From Dyella sedimenti (GTDB lineage Bacteria > Pseudomonadota > Gammaproteobacteria > Xanthomonadales > Rhodanobacteraceae): a stretch of DNA of 64,000 nucleotides. This document shows, piece by piece, positions 31,099 to 39,822 of the stretch. Within the stretch, counting starts at the first letter, position 1. Each line of letters starts with the position of its first letter. The stretch covers positions 1 through 64,000 of the forward strand of contig NZ_JAKWJO010000004.1 of the NCBI RefSeq assembly GCF_022760995.1, in the 5' to 3' direction. The notes below the pieces were generated by a model. That model saw only the letters and a program-made list of their open reading frames with translations, did not search any database and was not told the origin of the DNA. A program made the translations under genes and the position numbers.

Positions 31099-32007
31099 TC
31101 AATGCCCGCCGCGGAACTTCTTCTCGCCCGCGGCCACCGCCACGCCGAGCCGGTTCTCCGGCGGCGCAAGCGGGCAGACCACGTGCGGCGTGATCGCGCA
31201 GGGCGGGTTCTCGGCCAGGTTGAAGTCGAGCAGCACCTTGCCGTCCTTGGGCTCGGCCGCATAGAGGAAACGCGCGCCGCCATAGGTGAGCTTGCCGGCG
31301 GTGCGGTCGCTGAAGATGAAGAACAGGTGGCCGCCTTCCTCGATGGGACGCAGCTCGTAGGTGACGCCGCCGCGCTGGAACACCGCCTTGCCTGGCACCG
31401 GCGTGTCTTCCTCGGTACCGGTGACATAGGCGATGCGCAGGTGTTCCTGTGGCCGGAACGGCACCCAGTTGGCCTCGACTCGCCAGGTGGGATCGACCGG
31501 GAAATAATCGAAGCCCGGGAAATGCGTGCGCAGCGTCGCGTCGTTGTTCTTGGCGCGCAGGCCGCGCTTGTCGCCGTTCTGCACCACGTAGAGGTAGCTC
31601 GATCCGAAACCGATGCGGGTCGGCAACTGCTTGCCGTCCGCGCCTTGCGTGCGCAAGGGCACCGTCGCCTCATGCGCGGGCGCGCCGTCCACGGTGATGC
31701 CGTGCGTGTCGGCGAGCCGCAATGCCACGCCGCCGCCGGCGGCCAACTGCAGCACGCCCAGGTGCGCAGGTGCGTCCGGCACCTGGAAGCGGTTGTCGGC
31801 GGCGCTGCCCACGCTGTTGTCGCCCGGCTCCAGCCAGCCGGAAGCGGTCAGTGCGAGATAGCCATCCGGCCGGCGCAGGCGGTCCACGCGCTCGGCGCGG
31901 GCCTTGGCGATCTCCTGCGTGTAACCTGCCGTGTCATCTGCCGCATGGACGGATACGACGCCAAGCAGCAGCACGGCCAGCGCGAGGCGCTCAGTGATGC
32001 GAGCCAC
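31099..32007 (-). CDS. DUF1684 protein, downstream paralogue
   Basis: The product has 302 residues with a signal peptide (LALAVLLLGVVSVHA-AD) and the DUF1684 domain. Landmarks are RLRRPDGYLALTASGWLEPG, VGSAADNRFQVP, and the C-terminal LDFNLAENPPCAITPHVVCP and LAPPENRLGVAV. It closely parallels the neighbouring gene and overlaps its 3' end by 17 nt. The family is found in many bacteria and has no established function; the domain is beta-rich and probably periplasmic. Confidence 0.78.
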   Translation of the reverse strand: MARITERLALAVLLLGVVSVHAADDTAGYTQEIAKARAERVDRLRRPDGYLALTASGWLEPGDNSVGSAADNRFQVPDAPAHLGVLQLAAGGGVALRLADTHGITVDGAPAHEATVPLRTQGADGKQLPTRIGFGSSYLYVVQNGDKRGLRAKNNDATLRTHFPGFDYFPVDPTWRVEANWVPFRPQEHLRIAYVTGTEEDTPVPGKAVFQRGGVTYELRPIEEGGHLFFIFSDRTAGKLTYGGARFLYAAEPKDGKVLLDFNLAENPPCAITPHVVCPLAPPENRLGVAVAAGEKKFRGGH

Positions 32008-32920
32008 GGTACTTTTTCTCGCCGGCGGTCACCGCGACATCCAACCGGTTCTCCGGCGGCGCCAGCGGGCAGGTGGCATAGGGCGTGAAGGCGCACGGCG
32101 GGTTGTAGGCGCGGTTGAAATCCAGCACCACCTTGCCTGGCTTGTCCAGGCCGCCGGCCGGCAACGCCGCGGTGAGGAAACGCGCGGCGCCGTAGGTTTC
32201 CTTGCCCGAGGTGCGGTCGGCCAGCACGAAGAACAGCTCACCACCCGGCTCCTCCTGGTAGGGCTGCAGCTCGAAGGTATGGCCATCGCGCTGGAACACC
32301 GCCTTGCCGGGTACCTCCACCGCGTCGATGCTACCGAGCACGTTGCCGATCTCCAGCTTGTGCGCCGGCGCGAACGGCACCCAGTCGGCCTCGATGCGCC
32401 AGGACGGATCGATCGGGTAGTAGTCCAGGCCGAGGAAATGCGTGCGCGTCTCGGCGTTGGCGTCCTTCACGCGCAGCGCCTTGCGGCCGTCGCGGTCGAT
32501 CACGTAGAAACTGGCGCTGCCGAAGGCCACCGTGGTCGGCCCCTGCCCGCCCGCCTTCGCATCGCTGACCAGCTCGGCCTCACGCAGCGGCTTGCCGTCG
32601 ACGGTGGCGCCGCTGTCCTTGTCGAGCACGATGCGCGTGACGCCGTCCTTCGCCAGCGTCACCACGCCCAGGTGCGCGGGACCGGCCTTCAGCACGATGT
32701 CGTTGTCGGCGGCGCTGCCGACGCGGTTGGCGCCTTCCTTCAGCCAGTCCAGGCCGATCAGGGTCAGCCAGCCGTTGGGCGAGGTGAGCCGCTCCAGGCG
32801 CTTGTGCTGCCAGTCCTGCGCCTGCTGGACGATCTGGGGGGCGGTGGGTTCGGCGGTCTGGGCGTGCACGGCGGCGACTCCAAGGCTGAGGGCGAAAGCA
32901 AGAACGGTGGTGCGCAGCAT
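31991..32920 (-). CDS. DUF1684 protein, upstream paralogue
   Basis: The product has 309 residues with a signal peptide (TVLAFALSLGVAAVHAQ). The DUF1684 landmarks are the same as in the gene that follows: LTSPNGWLTLIGLDWLKEG, VGSAADNDIVLK, and FNRAYNPPCAFTPYATCP with LAPPENRLDVAVTAGEKKY. The two proteins align along their whole length, which shows a tandem duplication. The frame is open to 32971; the ATG at 32920 leads straight into the signal peptide. The 17-nt overlap with the next gene suggests translational coupling. Confidence 0.78.
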   Translation of the reverse strand: MLRTTVLAFALSLGVAAVHAQTAEPTAPQIVQQAQDWQHKRLERLTSPNGWLTLIGLDWLKEGANRVGSAADNDIVLKAGPAHLGVVTLAKDGVTRIVLDKDSGATVDGKPLREAELVSDAKAGGQGPTTVAFGSASFYVIDRDGRKALRVKDANAETRTHFLGLDYYPIDPSWRIEADWVPFAPAHKLEIGNVLGSIDAVEVPGKAVFQRDGHTFELQPYQEEPGGELFFVLADRTSGKETYGAARFLTAALPAGGLDKPGKVVLDFNRAYNPPCAFTPYATCPLAPPENRLDVAVTAGEKKYRGSHH

Positions 32921-33029
32921 GGCAAGCCCCGGGACAGGTAGGATCATGGAATATAGACGTCCATTCGCCAACGAGGCAAACGGCGCATCGGCATGACCTT
33001 ATGTCGAATCGGCATATCCCGGCGCAGCC

Positions 33030-34859
33030 TCAGCGGCCGCGCAGGAACAACCGGTCCAGTTCGGCGAGGCTCAGCTGCGTCCAGGTGGGGCGGCCATGGT
33101 TGCACTGGCCGGAACGCTCGGTGGCTTCCATCTCGCGCAGCAGCGCGTTCATTTCCGGCACGGTGAGGCGGCGTCCCGCGCGCACCGAGCCGTGGCAGGC
33201 CATGGTGGACAACAGTTCGTTCTCCAGTTCCTGCAGGCGGCGCGAGCTGCCATGCTGGGCCAGTTCGGCCAGCACGTCGCGGCACAGCTGGGCGACGTCG
33301 GCGCCTTCCAGCAGCGCGGGGATGCGCCGCACCACCACGCCGGACGGCCCGCTGCGCGACAGTTCCAACCCCCACTCCGCCAGCGCGTCGGCATGTTCCT
33401 CGGCGGCGGCGGCCTCCCTGGCGCTGACCGGCACGTTCATGGGCACCAGCAGCAGCTGCGAGCGCAGGTTGCTGCAGGCGCGGCCGGCCTTGAGCTTTTC
33501 GTAGGTGATGCGCTCGTGCGCGGCGTGCATGTCCACCAGCACCAGACCGTGGGCATTCTCGGCCAGGATGTAGATGCTCTTGAGCTGGGCGATGGCGAAC
33601 CCAAGCGGCGGTGCCTCGTCGTCGGTAGTCTCCGGCATCGGCGTGTTCGCCGCGAAGGCGAGCGGCGCCTGCGGCACGACGGCGGGCTCGCCAAGCAGGG
33701 CGGCATAGTCGGCCAACGGTTCCTCGCGCACGCCGAGGCTGAGCCGGCTCTGGCTCAAGGCATTGGGCCATGCTGGCATCGCCGGGGCCGATGGCGCCAT
33801 GCGGTAGGCGGAAGCGGCCGTCGGCACGGGCTCCTGCGCGGGCAGCCCGACCTGTCCGGCGCGCGTCTGCGCCAGCGCCTCGTGCAGGGTGCGGAACAGG
33901 AAGTCGTGCACCAGCCGCTGCTCGCGGAAGCGCACCTCGTGCTTGGCCGGGTGCACGTTCACGTCCACGCCGGCCGGATCGAGCTCCAGGTACAGCACGA
34001 AGGCGGGATGGCGTCCGTGGAACAGCACATCCGCGTAGGCCTGGCGCACCGCGTGCGCCACCACGCGGTCGCGCACCAGGCGGCCGTTGACGTAGAAATA
34101 CTGCGAATCGGCCTGCGAGCGCGAGGCCGTAGGCAAGCCCACCCAGCCGGACAGATGCAGCCCCGCTGCGGCATGGTCGATGCGCAGGCTTTGCGTGGGG
34201 AAATCCTCACCCAGCACTTCGGCTACGCGCTGCAGGGCGGCGCTTTCGTCGCGCGCGGCCTTGAGGATGCGCACGGGCTTGCCGTTGTGGCTGAGGCGAA
34301 ACTCCACCGACGTGCGCGCCAGTGCGAGCGACTTCAGCAGGTCGTCGATGTGCGCGAATTCGGTGCGCTCGGCGCGGAGGAATTTGCGCCGCGCCGGCAC
34401 GTTGTAGAACAGGTCGCGCACTTCCACGCTGCTGCCCTGCGGGTGCTGCGCGGGACGCGCGGCCTGCACCCGGCCACCGTCCACCTCGATGCGGAACGCG
34501 GCGTCCTGGCCTTGCGCGCGCGAGGTCAGCGCGAAGCGCGCCACCGAGGACACCGAAGCCAGCGCTTCGCCGCGGAAGCCCATGCTGGCCACGTGCTCCA
34601 GGTCGTCGAAGCTGCCGATCTTGCTGGTGGCGTGCGAGGCCACCGCCAGCTGCAACTCGTCCGGCGCGATGCCGCAGCCGTCGTCGCGCACGCGGATCAG
34701 GCGGGCGCCGCCCTGCTCGATGTCCACCTCGATGCGCGTGGCGCCGGCATCGAGGCTGTTCTCGACCAGCTCCTTGACCACCGACGAAGGCCGTTCGATC
34801 ACCTCGCCGGCGGCAATCTGGTTGATAAGCTCGGGAGGAAGGGCGCGAATGACAGGCAT
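33030..34859 (-). CDS. mutL: DNA mismatch repair protein MutL
   Basis: The product has 609 residues. The N-terminal GHKL ATPase has [26 protein letters not shown], and [13 protein letters not shown]. The C-terminal dimerisation domain contains [12 protein letters not shown] beginning at D443. This fits the DQHA-x2-E-x4-E endonuclease motif with Met for Gln, as in Pseudomonas MutL, so this MutL probably nicks DNA itself and does not need MutH. It follows amiC, tsaE and nnr in the common gammaproteobacterial order. Confidence 0.96.
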   Translation of the reverse strand: MPVIRALPPELINQIAAGEVIERPSSVVKELVENSLDAGATRIEVDIEQGGARLIRVRDDGCGIAPDELQLAVASHATSKIGSFDDLEHVASMGFRGEALASVSSVARFALTSRAQGQDAAFRIEVDGGRVQAARPAQHPQGSSVEVRDLFYNVPARRKFLRAERTEFAHIDDLLKSLALARTSVEFRLSHNGKPVRILKAARDESAALQRVAEVLGEDFPTQSLRIDHAAAGLHLSGWVGLPTASRSQADSQYFYVNGRLVRDRVVAHAVRQAYADVLFHGRHPAFVLYLELDPAGVDVNVHPAKHEVRFREQRLVHDFLFRTLHEALAQTRAGQVGLPAQEPVPTAASAYRMAPSAPAMPAWPNALSQSRLSLGVREEPLADYAALLGEPAVVPQAPLAFAANTPMPETTDDEAPPLGFAIAQLKSIYILAENAHGLVLVDMHAAHERITYEKLKAGRACSNLRSQLLLVPMNVPVSAREAAAAEEHADALAEWGLELSRSGPSGVVVRRIPALLEGADVAQLCRDVLAELAQHGSSRRLQELENELLSTMACHGSVRAGRRLTVPEMNALLREMEATERSGQCNHGRPTWTQLSLAELDRLFLRGR

Positions 34860-34923
34860 CGGCGAAGCTTAAGGCCTCGTGCCCGGGGGGAAAAGCGCGG
34901 GGAAGAACGGAAAATCGAAGGCG

Positions 34924-34958
34924 CGAGGGAAAGCAAGGCGTTAGCGCCTTTTCCCTCG
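34924..34958. terminator. Palindromic hairpin between amiC and mutL
   Basis: CGAGGGAAA at 34924-34932 pairs with TTTCCCTCG at 34950-34958, with an inner GGCG/CGCC stem. The structure stands 3 nt after the amiC stop. There is no long T-run, so it may only attenuate or protect the mRNA. Confidence 0.5.
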
Positions 34959-34960
34959 TC

Positions 34961-36550
34961 TCAACTGGAAGGTATGGTCAACACCATGCCCGCATGCACG
35001 CCGCTGTCGCCGTCCAGCCGGTTGGCGCTCTTGAGCGCATTCACGCTCACGCCGTACTGGTGGGCGATGCTGCGCAGGCTTTCGCCACGCTCGACGCGAT
35101 GCAGGTCGCGCACGCCATCGTCGGCGCGCGAACCGTCGCTGTTGGCGGTGGTGGCCATCGCCTCGGCCACGGCCTTGGTGGCGCGCGAGGAATCGTCGTC
35201 GTCGCCCTGGGTGGTGGCCACGTTCGCCACGCCGCTGCGGCGCGCCGCCTGCGCAGCGAACCAGCTGCCCGGCGGCGGCGTAGCCTCGAAGTAGCCCTTC
35301 ACGCCACTCATCACCGCCGAGGCCAGGCGCGCCTGGTGCGACGGGTCGCGCAGCTTGCGCTCCTCGTCCGGATTACTGATGAAGGCCGTCTCGACCAGGA
35401 TCGAGGGCACGTCCGGCGAGCGCAGCACCACGAAGTTGGCCCGCTCCACGTAGCCGCGATGGGTCGGGCCGAGATTGCCCAGCGCCCGCAGCACGTTGCC
35501 GGCCACCGACTCGCTGGCCTGCATCGAATAGCCCTGCTGCAGGTCCAGCAGCACGGCGGCCAGGCCGTCGTTCTTGTCGTCCAGGGTGACGCCGCCGATC
35601 AGGTCGGCGCGGTTCTGTCCGTCCGCCAGCCAGCGGGCCGCCATGCTGGTCTTGCCGCGCGGCGACAGCACCCACACCGACGAACCGCGCGCATCGCCGT
35701 TGATGTAGGCGTCGGCGTGGATCGAGATGAACAGGTCCGCCGAATTGTTGCGGGCGATCTGGTAGCGCTGCTGCAACGGAATGAAGAAATCCGCGTTGCG
35801 CGTCAGCACTGCGCGCATGCCCGGCTGCTGGTTGATCTGGTCGGCCAGCTGGCGGGCGACCGCCAGCGTCACGTTCTTCTCCAGCGTGCCGCCCGGGCCA
35901 TGCGCGCCGGGGTCCTCGCCGCCATGGCCGGCATCGATGGCGATCACCACCTTGCGCTCGCCGTTGAGCATCGCGGCCGCCGCACGGGTGGACGCCATGC
36001 CGCTCTGGGTCGGCTTGAGGCCGGACTTGCCGGAAGATCGCACCGGCGCCACGGCCGGCGCCGGATCCGGCTCGGGCGTGGCGGCTGCCGCGACGGCGCC
36101 ACCGTCATCGGCGTTCCGGGCTGGAACCGCGGGCTTGGCGCCGGCCACCGCCCCGTTGCCCGGGTACAGGTCCACCACCAGCCGATAGCCATAGTCGGCC
36201 TGCGGCTTGAGCAGGAAGCTCTTGACGCTGCTGGACGAGGCGATGCGGGCGGTCAGGCGCACGTTGTTGCCCTGCCGCACCCCGCTCATGCCCTGGTACA
36301 GGCCCTGGGCCGAGGGCGAATGGAAATCGCCGCTGATCGAACTGCCGTCGATATCGACCACAAGCTGGTCGCCATCCTGCTTGAGCTTATAGGTGACCGG
36401 CCCGGAGACATCGAGTACCACGCGGGTGTATTCGGGGCCGGCCCAGACGCGCGCGCCCTTCACGTCGGCGGCGCGCGCCACGCAGAAAGGCGCCACGGCC
36501 AGCAAGGCCACGGCGCCCAGCACAGCAGGATGCGTCCTATATCCCTTCAT
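34961..36550 (-). CDS. amiC: N-acetylmuramoyl-L-alanine amidase AmiC with LysM
   Basis: The product has 529 residues. It has a signal peptide (AVALLAVAPFCVARA), an AMIN domain (about 30-135), a low-complexity linker, the Amidase_3 catalytic domain with zinc ligands in DAGHGGEDPGA, LEKN and SIHADA and the catalytic Glu in VETAFISN, and a C-terminal LysM domain (HRVERGESLRSIAHQYGV). It cleaves septal peptidoglycan during daughter cell separation, activated by EnvC/NlpD-type proteins. The frame is open to 36664. No ribosome-binding site precedes the ATG at 36550; TTCAAT ends eight nt upstream. LysM distinguishes it from E. coli AmiC and is the AmiB arrangement. Confidence 0.93.
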   Translation of the reverse strand: MKGYRTHPAVLGAVALLAVAPFCVARAADVKGARVWAGPEYTRVVLDVSGPVTYKLKQDGDQLVVDIDGSSISGDFHSPSAQGLYQGMSGVRQGNNVRLTARIASSSSVKSFLLKPQADYGYRLVVDLYPGNGAVAGAKPAVPARNADDGGAVAAAATPEPDPAPAVAPVRSSGKSGLKPTQSGMASTRAAAAMLNGERKVVIAIDAGHGGEDPGAHGPGGTLEKNVTLAVARQLADQINQQPGMRAVLTRNADFFIPLQQRYQIARNNSADLFISIHADAYINGDARGSSVWVLSPRGKTSMAARWLADGQNRADLIGGVTLDDKNDGLAAVLLDLQQGYSMQASESVAGNVLRALGNLGPTHRGYVERANFVVLRSPDVPSILVETAFISNPDEERKLRDPSHQARLASAVMSGVKGYFEATPPPGSWFAAQAARRSGVANVATTQGDDDDSSRATKAVAEAMATTANSDGSRADDGVRDLHRVERGESLRSIAHQYGVSVNALKSANRLDGDSGVHAGMVLTIPSS

Positions 36551-36663
36551 GGGGCGGCATTGAAGCCCACCTGCCCGCTGAATGCAAGAGGTTTTCCCTT
36601 GAATATCCATAACCTGCATGGGTTTTATCAGGCAACATCCAGCTATCGGCCGCAACCCACGCA

Positions 36664-36697
36664 AACAAAAGCCTTCGCCACCCCGTCGGGCGAAAGG
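36664..36697 (-). terminator. Rho-independent terminator after tsaE
   Basis: On the minus strand, CCTTTCGCC and GGCGAAGG form the stem, with a 9-nt loop, then CTTTTGTTT. It separates the nnr-tsaE unit from amiC. Confidence 0.72.
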
Positions 36698-36738
36698 AAA
36701 AATCTCAAGATTGTCCGATACTTAGAGAATGACGGCAT

Positions 36739-37194
36739 TCACGCGAGGCGGGTCGCCACCCGGACGCCGCGCGGGGTACGCGCCTCCAGCCGGGCGACGC
36801 GGCCCGTACCCGCATAGCCGAGATGGATGACGAGATCGGCCTGTGGCAGGGCCCCGGCGCCGCGCTCGGGCCATTCCACCAGCACCAGGGCGGTGGGGTC
36901 GGACAAGGCGTCCAGGCCCAGCCATTCCAGCTCGCCCGGATCGGCGATGCGGTACAGGTCTAGGTGCCAGGCCGGACGTCCCTGGACGCGGTAGGACTCC
37001 ACCAGGCTGTAGGTCGGGCTCTTGATGCGCTCGCCCGCGCCGAGCGCGGTCAGCAGGGCGCGGGCGAAGCTGGTCTTGCCGGCGCCCAGCTCGCCATGCA
37101 GGTAGACCACCAACCCCTCATCCAGCGCGCCGGCAAGCCGGGCGGCCAGGGCCGCAGTCGCGGCTTCGTCGGCAAGCTCCCAGCACGGGGTCAT
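36739..37194 (-). CDS. tsaE: tRNA threonylcarbamoyladenosine ATPase TsaE
   Basis: TsaE is the ATPase that drives the TsaBDE complex in making t6A37 on ANN-decoding tRNAs. The product has 151 residues. The P-loop is GELGAGKT at 34-41, followed by SPTYSLVESY, the substrate-sensing switch, and HLDLYRI with the conserved Asp. Its ATG overlaps the nnr stop (ATGA). A terminator lies 40 nt downstream. The window also encodes a Thr tRNA with anticodon CGT, one class of t6A substrate. Confidence 0.95.
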   Translation of the reverse strand: MTPCWELADEAATAALAARLAGALDEGLVVYLHGELGAGKTSFARALLTALGAGERIKSPTYSLVESYRVQGRPAWHLDLYRIADPGELEWLGLDALSDPTALVLVEWPERGAGALPQADLVIHLGYAGTGRVARLEARTPRGVRVATRLA

Positions 37195-38672
37195 GGCGCC
37201 TTGCCGTTGAGCAGGCGGCGCAGCGGCAGCAGCAGATCGGTGGCGATCAGGCCGCGCTCTCCCTCGTCGCGCGTGGCCAAATCGCCCGCGCGTGCATGCA
37301 GGCCGGCGCCCAGGCAGGCCGCGTCCCAGGCATCGCAACCCTGGGCCAGCAGGGCCGCCACGATGCCGGTCAGCAGGTCGCCCATGCCGCCGGAAGCCAT
37401 GCCGGGATTACCCCACGGGCAGATGGCCACCTGCCCCTCCGGGTCGGCGATCAGGCTGCCCGCGCCCTTAAGGATCACCACCGCGCCATGGCGCTGGGCC
37501 AGCGCCCTGGCGGCGGCGAAGCGGTCCTTGCCGATGGCGGCGGTATCGGTGCCCAGCAAGCGGGCGGCCTCGCCGGGATGCGGGGTCAGCACCACGCGGT
37601 CCGGCAGTTGGCGCGGTTCGCGCGACAGCAGGTTGAGGCCATCGGCATCGAGTACCATCGGCAGGCCGGCGTCCAGCGCGGTCAGCCATAGCGCGTGGCC
37701 CCATGCCCCCTGTCCCAGCCCCGGCCCTACCGCCAGCACGGTGGCACGGCGCAACAGGGGTTCCAGCGCCTGCGGCCCGTCCACCGCATGCGCCATCAGT
37801 TCCGGGCGCGCGCTGTTGAGCGCCACCAGGTGCTCCGCGCGGGTGGCCACGCTGACCAGCCCGGCGCCGCCGCGCAGGGCCGCCTCGCCACAAAGCCGGA
37901 TCGCGCCTGCGGTGCCGTGCTCGCCGCCGATGGCCAACACATGGCCGTTGTCGCCCTTGTGGGCCTGCCGAGGCCGCGGCGGCAGCGTGCGCGGCGGCAG
38001 CAGTACCGCATCCGGCGTGAAGCCCTGCCACAGCGCCTCGGGCAGCCCGAGCGGCTCCCACTGCACCCGGCCCACGTAGCCGGGCGCCTGCCCGGTGTAG
38101 AGGCCGCGCTTGGCCGCGATGAAGGTGACGGTGACGTCCGCATGGACCGCCTGCCCCGGCACCTCGCCGGTATCGGCGTTGACCCCGGAAGGCACGTCCA
38201 GCGCCAGGATCGGCCGCCCCGTGTCGTGCATGCGGCGCACCAGCGCCGCCACGTCGGGCGCCAGGGCGCGCTGCAGGCCCGTGCCGAACAGCGCATCCAC
38301 CAGCACGTCCGCCTCGGGCAGGACCTGCCCGGCCCAGGGGTGCGCCACGCCGCCGCCCTGCTCGAACGCATGGCGCGCATGGATGGCATCGTCGCCCCGG
38401 CTGTCGCCCAGGGCGATCACCTCGGCCTGCAGCCCCGCCTCGCGCGCCAGCGCGGCGAGCAGGAAACCGTCGCCGCCATTGTTGCCCGGCCCGCAGCACA
38501 CGGCGATGCGCCGCGCCTGCGGCCAATGCTGCCGAAGGCATACCAGCGCAGCGGCGGCGGCGCGCTGCATGAGTTCGTAGCCGGGAATGCCGAGCGTGTC
38601 GATCGCTCGGCGGTCGAGCGCTCGCACCTGTTCGACGGTGTAGAGCTCATGGCGGTGGGCGCTGGCGGTCAT
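37191..38672 (-). CDS. nnr: Bifunctional NAD(P)H-hydrate repair enzyme
   Basis: The product has 493 residues. The N-terminal half is the NAD(P)HX epimerase (ELMQRAAAAALVCL, GPGNNGGDGFLLA, LDVPSGVNADTG). The C-terminal half is the ADP-dependent dehydratase (KGDNGHVLAIGG, LTPHPGEAARLL, NPGMASGGMGDLLTGIVAA). Together they repair hydrated nicotinamide cofactors. The frame is open to 39794; the ATG at 38672 gives the family N terminus and is preceded by a perfect TATAAT ending 6 nt before it, with no ribosome-binding site. It is divergent from queG across only 60 nt. Confidence 0.95.
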   Translation of the reverse strand: MTASAHRHELYTVEQVRALDRRAIDTLGIPGYELMQRAAAAALVCLRQHWPQARRIAVCCGPGNNGGDGFLLAALAREAGLQAEVIALGDSRGDDAIHARHAFEQGGGVAHPWAGQVLPEADVLVDALFGTGLQRALAPDVAALVRRMHDTGRPILALDVPSGVNADTGEVPGQAVHADVTVTFIAAKRGLYTGQAPGYVGRVQWEPLGLPEALWQGFTPDAVLLPPRTLPPRPRQAHKGDNGHVLAIGGEHGTAGAIRLCGEAALRGGAGLVSVATRAEHLVALNSARPELMAHAVDGPQALEPLLRRATVLAVGPGLGQGAWGHALWLTALDAGLPMVLDADGLNLLSREPRQLPDRVVLTPHPGEAARLLGTDTAAIGKDRFAAARALAQRHGAVVILKGAGSLIADPEGQVAICPWGNPGMASGGMGDLLTGIVAALLAQGCDAWDAACLGAGLHARAGDLATRDEGERGLIATDLLLPLRRLLNGKAP

Positions 38673-38678
38673 GCGCGG

Positions 38679-38684
38679 ATTATA
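38679..38684 (-). promoter_or_regulatory. Candidate -10 box giving leaderless nnr mRNA
   Basis: TATAAT on the minus strand is followed by CCGCGC and then the nnr ATG. The upstream gene is divergent, so the promoter must lie in this 60-nt gap. No good -35 hexamer is visible. Confidence 0.55.
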
Positions 38685-38720
38685 GGCATGCCGACACTCG
38701 GGAGCCGTGTCTCCAACGCC

Positions 38721-38726
38721 TACAAT
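38721..38726 (+). promoter_or_regulatory. Candidate -10 box giving leaderless queG mRNA
   Basis: TACAAT is followed by GGACGC and then the queG ATG. The spacing equals that of nnr on the opposite strand and of ribF. No good -35 hexamer is visible. Confidence 0.5.
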
Positions 38727-38732
38727 GGACGC

Positions 38733-39803
38733 ATGCATGCCCTTCCGCGCCCATCCGCCGACTATGCGACGCTCGCCAGCGACATCAAGCGCTGGGCGCG
38801 CGAGCTGGGCTTCGCCGACGCCGGCATCGCGGGCACCGACCTTGCGGCGGACGAATCGCACCTCAAGCACTGGCTCGCCGAGGGGCACCACGGCGAGATG
38901 GACTACATGGCCCGCCACGGCGACAAGCGCAGCCGCCCCGCCGAGCTGGAACCGGGCACCGTGCGCGTGATTACCGTGCGCATGGACTACGTGCCGCCGG
39001 GCACGCGCAATGCCTGGCAGGTGCTGGAGGATCCCGGGGCCGGCTACGTGGCGCGCTATGCGCTGGGACGCGACTACCACAAGCTGATGCGCAACCGCCT
39101 GCAGCGACTGGCCGAGCGCATCCACGCCCACGTGGGCGACTTCGGCTACCGCGCCTTCGTCGATTCCGCGCCGGTGCTGGAAAAGGCGCTGGCGCGCAAC
39201 GCTGGCCTGGGTTGGATCGGCAAGCACACCGTGCTGATCAACCGCCATGCCGGCTCGTACTTCTTCCTGGGAGAGCTGTACACCGACCTGCCGCTGCCGG
39301 TGGATGCGCCGGCCAGCGCGCATTGCGGCACGTGCCGCCGCTGCATCGACATCTGCCCCACGCAAGCGATCGTGGCGCCGTACCGGCTGGATGCGCGCCG
39401 CTGCATCTCCTATCTCACCATCGAGCTGCGCGGCAGCATTCCCGAGGAACTGCGCGCGCCGATGGGCAACCGCATCTTCGGCTGCGACGACTGCCAGCTG
39501 ATCTGCCCCTGGAACAAGTTCGCGCAGGAGGCCACCGAGCCGGACTTCGCGCCACGCCATCGCCTGGACGGGGCGAAATTGGTGGAACTGTTCGCCTGGA
39601 GCGAGCAGGAATTCCTGCAGCGCACCGAAGGCATGGCGATCCGCCGCACCGGCTACGAGGGCTGGCTGCGCAATATCGCGGTGGCGCTGGGCAATGCGCC
39701 CGCCTCGCCCGAGGTGCGCCAGGCGCTGCTGGCACGGGCCGATCATCCATCGGCCATCGTGCGCGAGCACGTGGCCTGGGCGCTGGCCAGGCACTCGGCC
39801 TAG
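38733..39803 (+). CDS. queG: Epoxyqueuosine reductase
   Basis: QueG performs the last step of queuosine synthesis, reducing epoxyqueuosine in tRNA with cobalamin and two [4Fe-4S] clusters. The product has 356 residues. The family N terminus is followed by VDSAPVLEKALARNAGLGWI, then the ferredoxin-type cluster ligands CGTCRRCIDICPTQAI and FGCDDCQLICPWNK. A C-terminal HEAT-like helical repeat ends the protein. The frame is open far upstream, but the ATG at 38733 gives the normal N terminus. It is divergent from nnr, as in E. coli. Confidence 0.95.
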   Translation: MHALPRPSADYATLASDIKRWARELGFADAGIAGTDLAADESHLKHWLAEGHHGEMDYMARHGDKRSRPAELEPGTVRVITVRMDYVPPGTRNAWQVLEDPGAGYVARYALGRDYHKLMRNRLQRLAERIHAHVGDFGYRAFVDSAPVLEKALARNAGLGWIGKHTVLINRHAGSYFFLGELYTDLPLPVDAPASAHCGTCRRCIDICPTQAIVAPYRLDARRCISYLTIELRGSIPEELRAPMGNRIFGCDDCQLICPWNKFAQEATEPDFAPRHRLDGAKLVELFAWSEQEFLQRTEGMAIRRTGYEGWLRNIAVALGNAPASPEVRQALLARADHPSAIVREHVAWALARHSA

Positions 39804-39822
39804 CCAGCACGCCGGACGCGCT

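Noticed and set aside
36739..38672. A defence or novel system at the tsaE-nnr-queG region
   Set aside because: All genes are housekeeping, in the order found widely in gammaproteobacteria.
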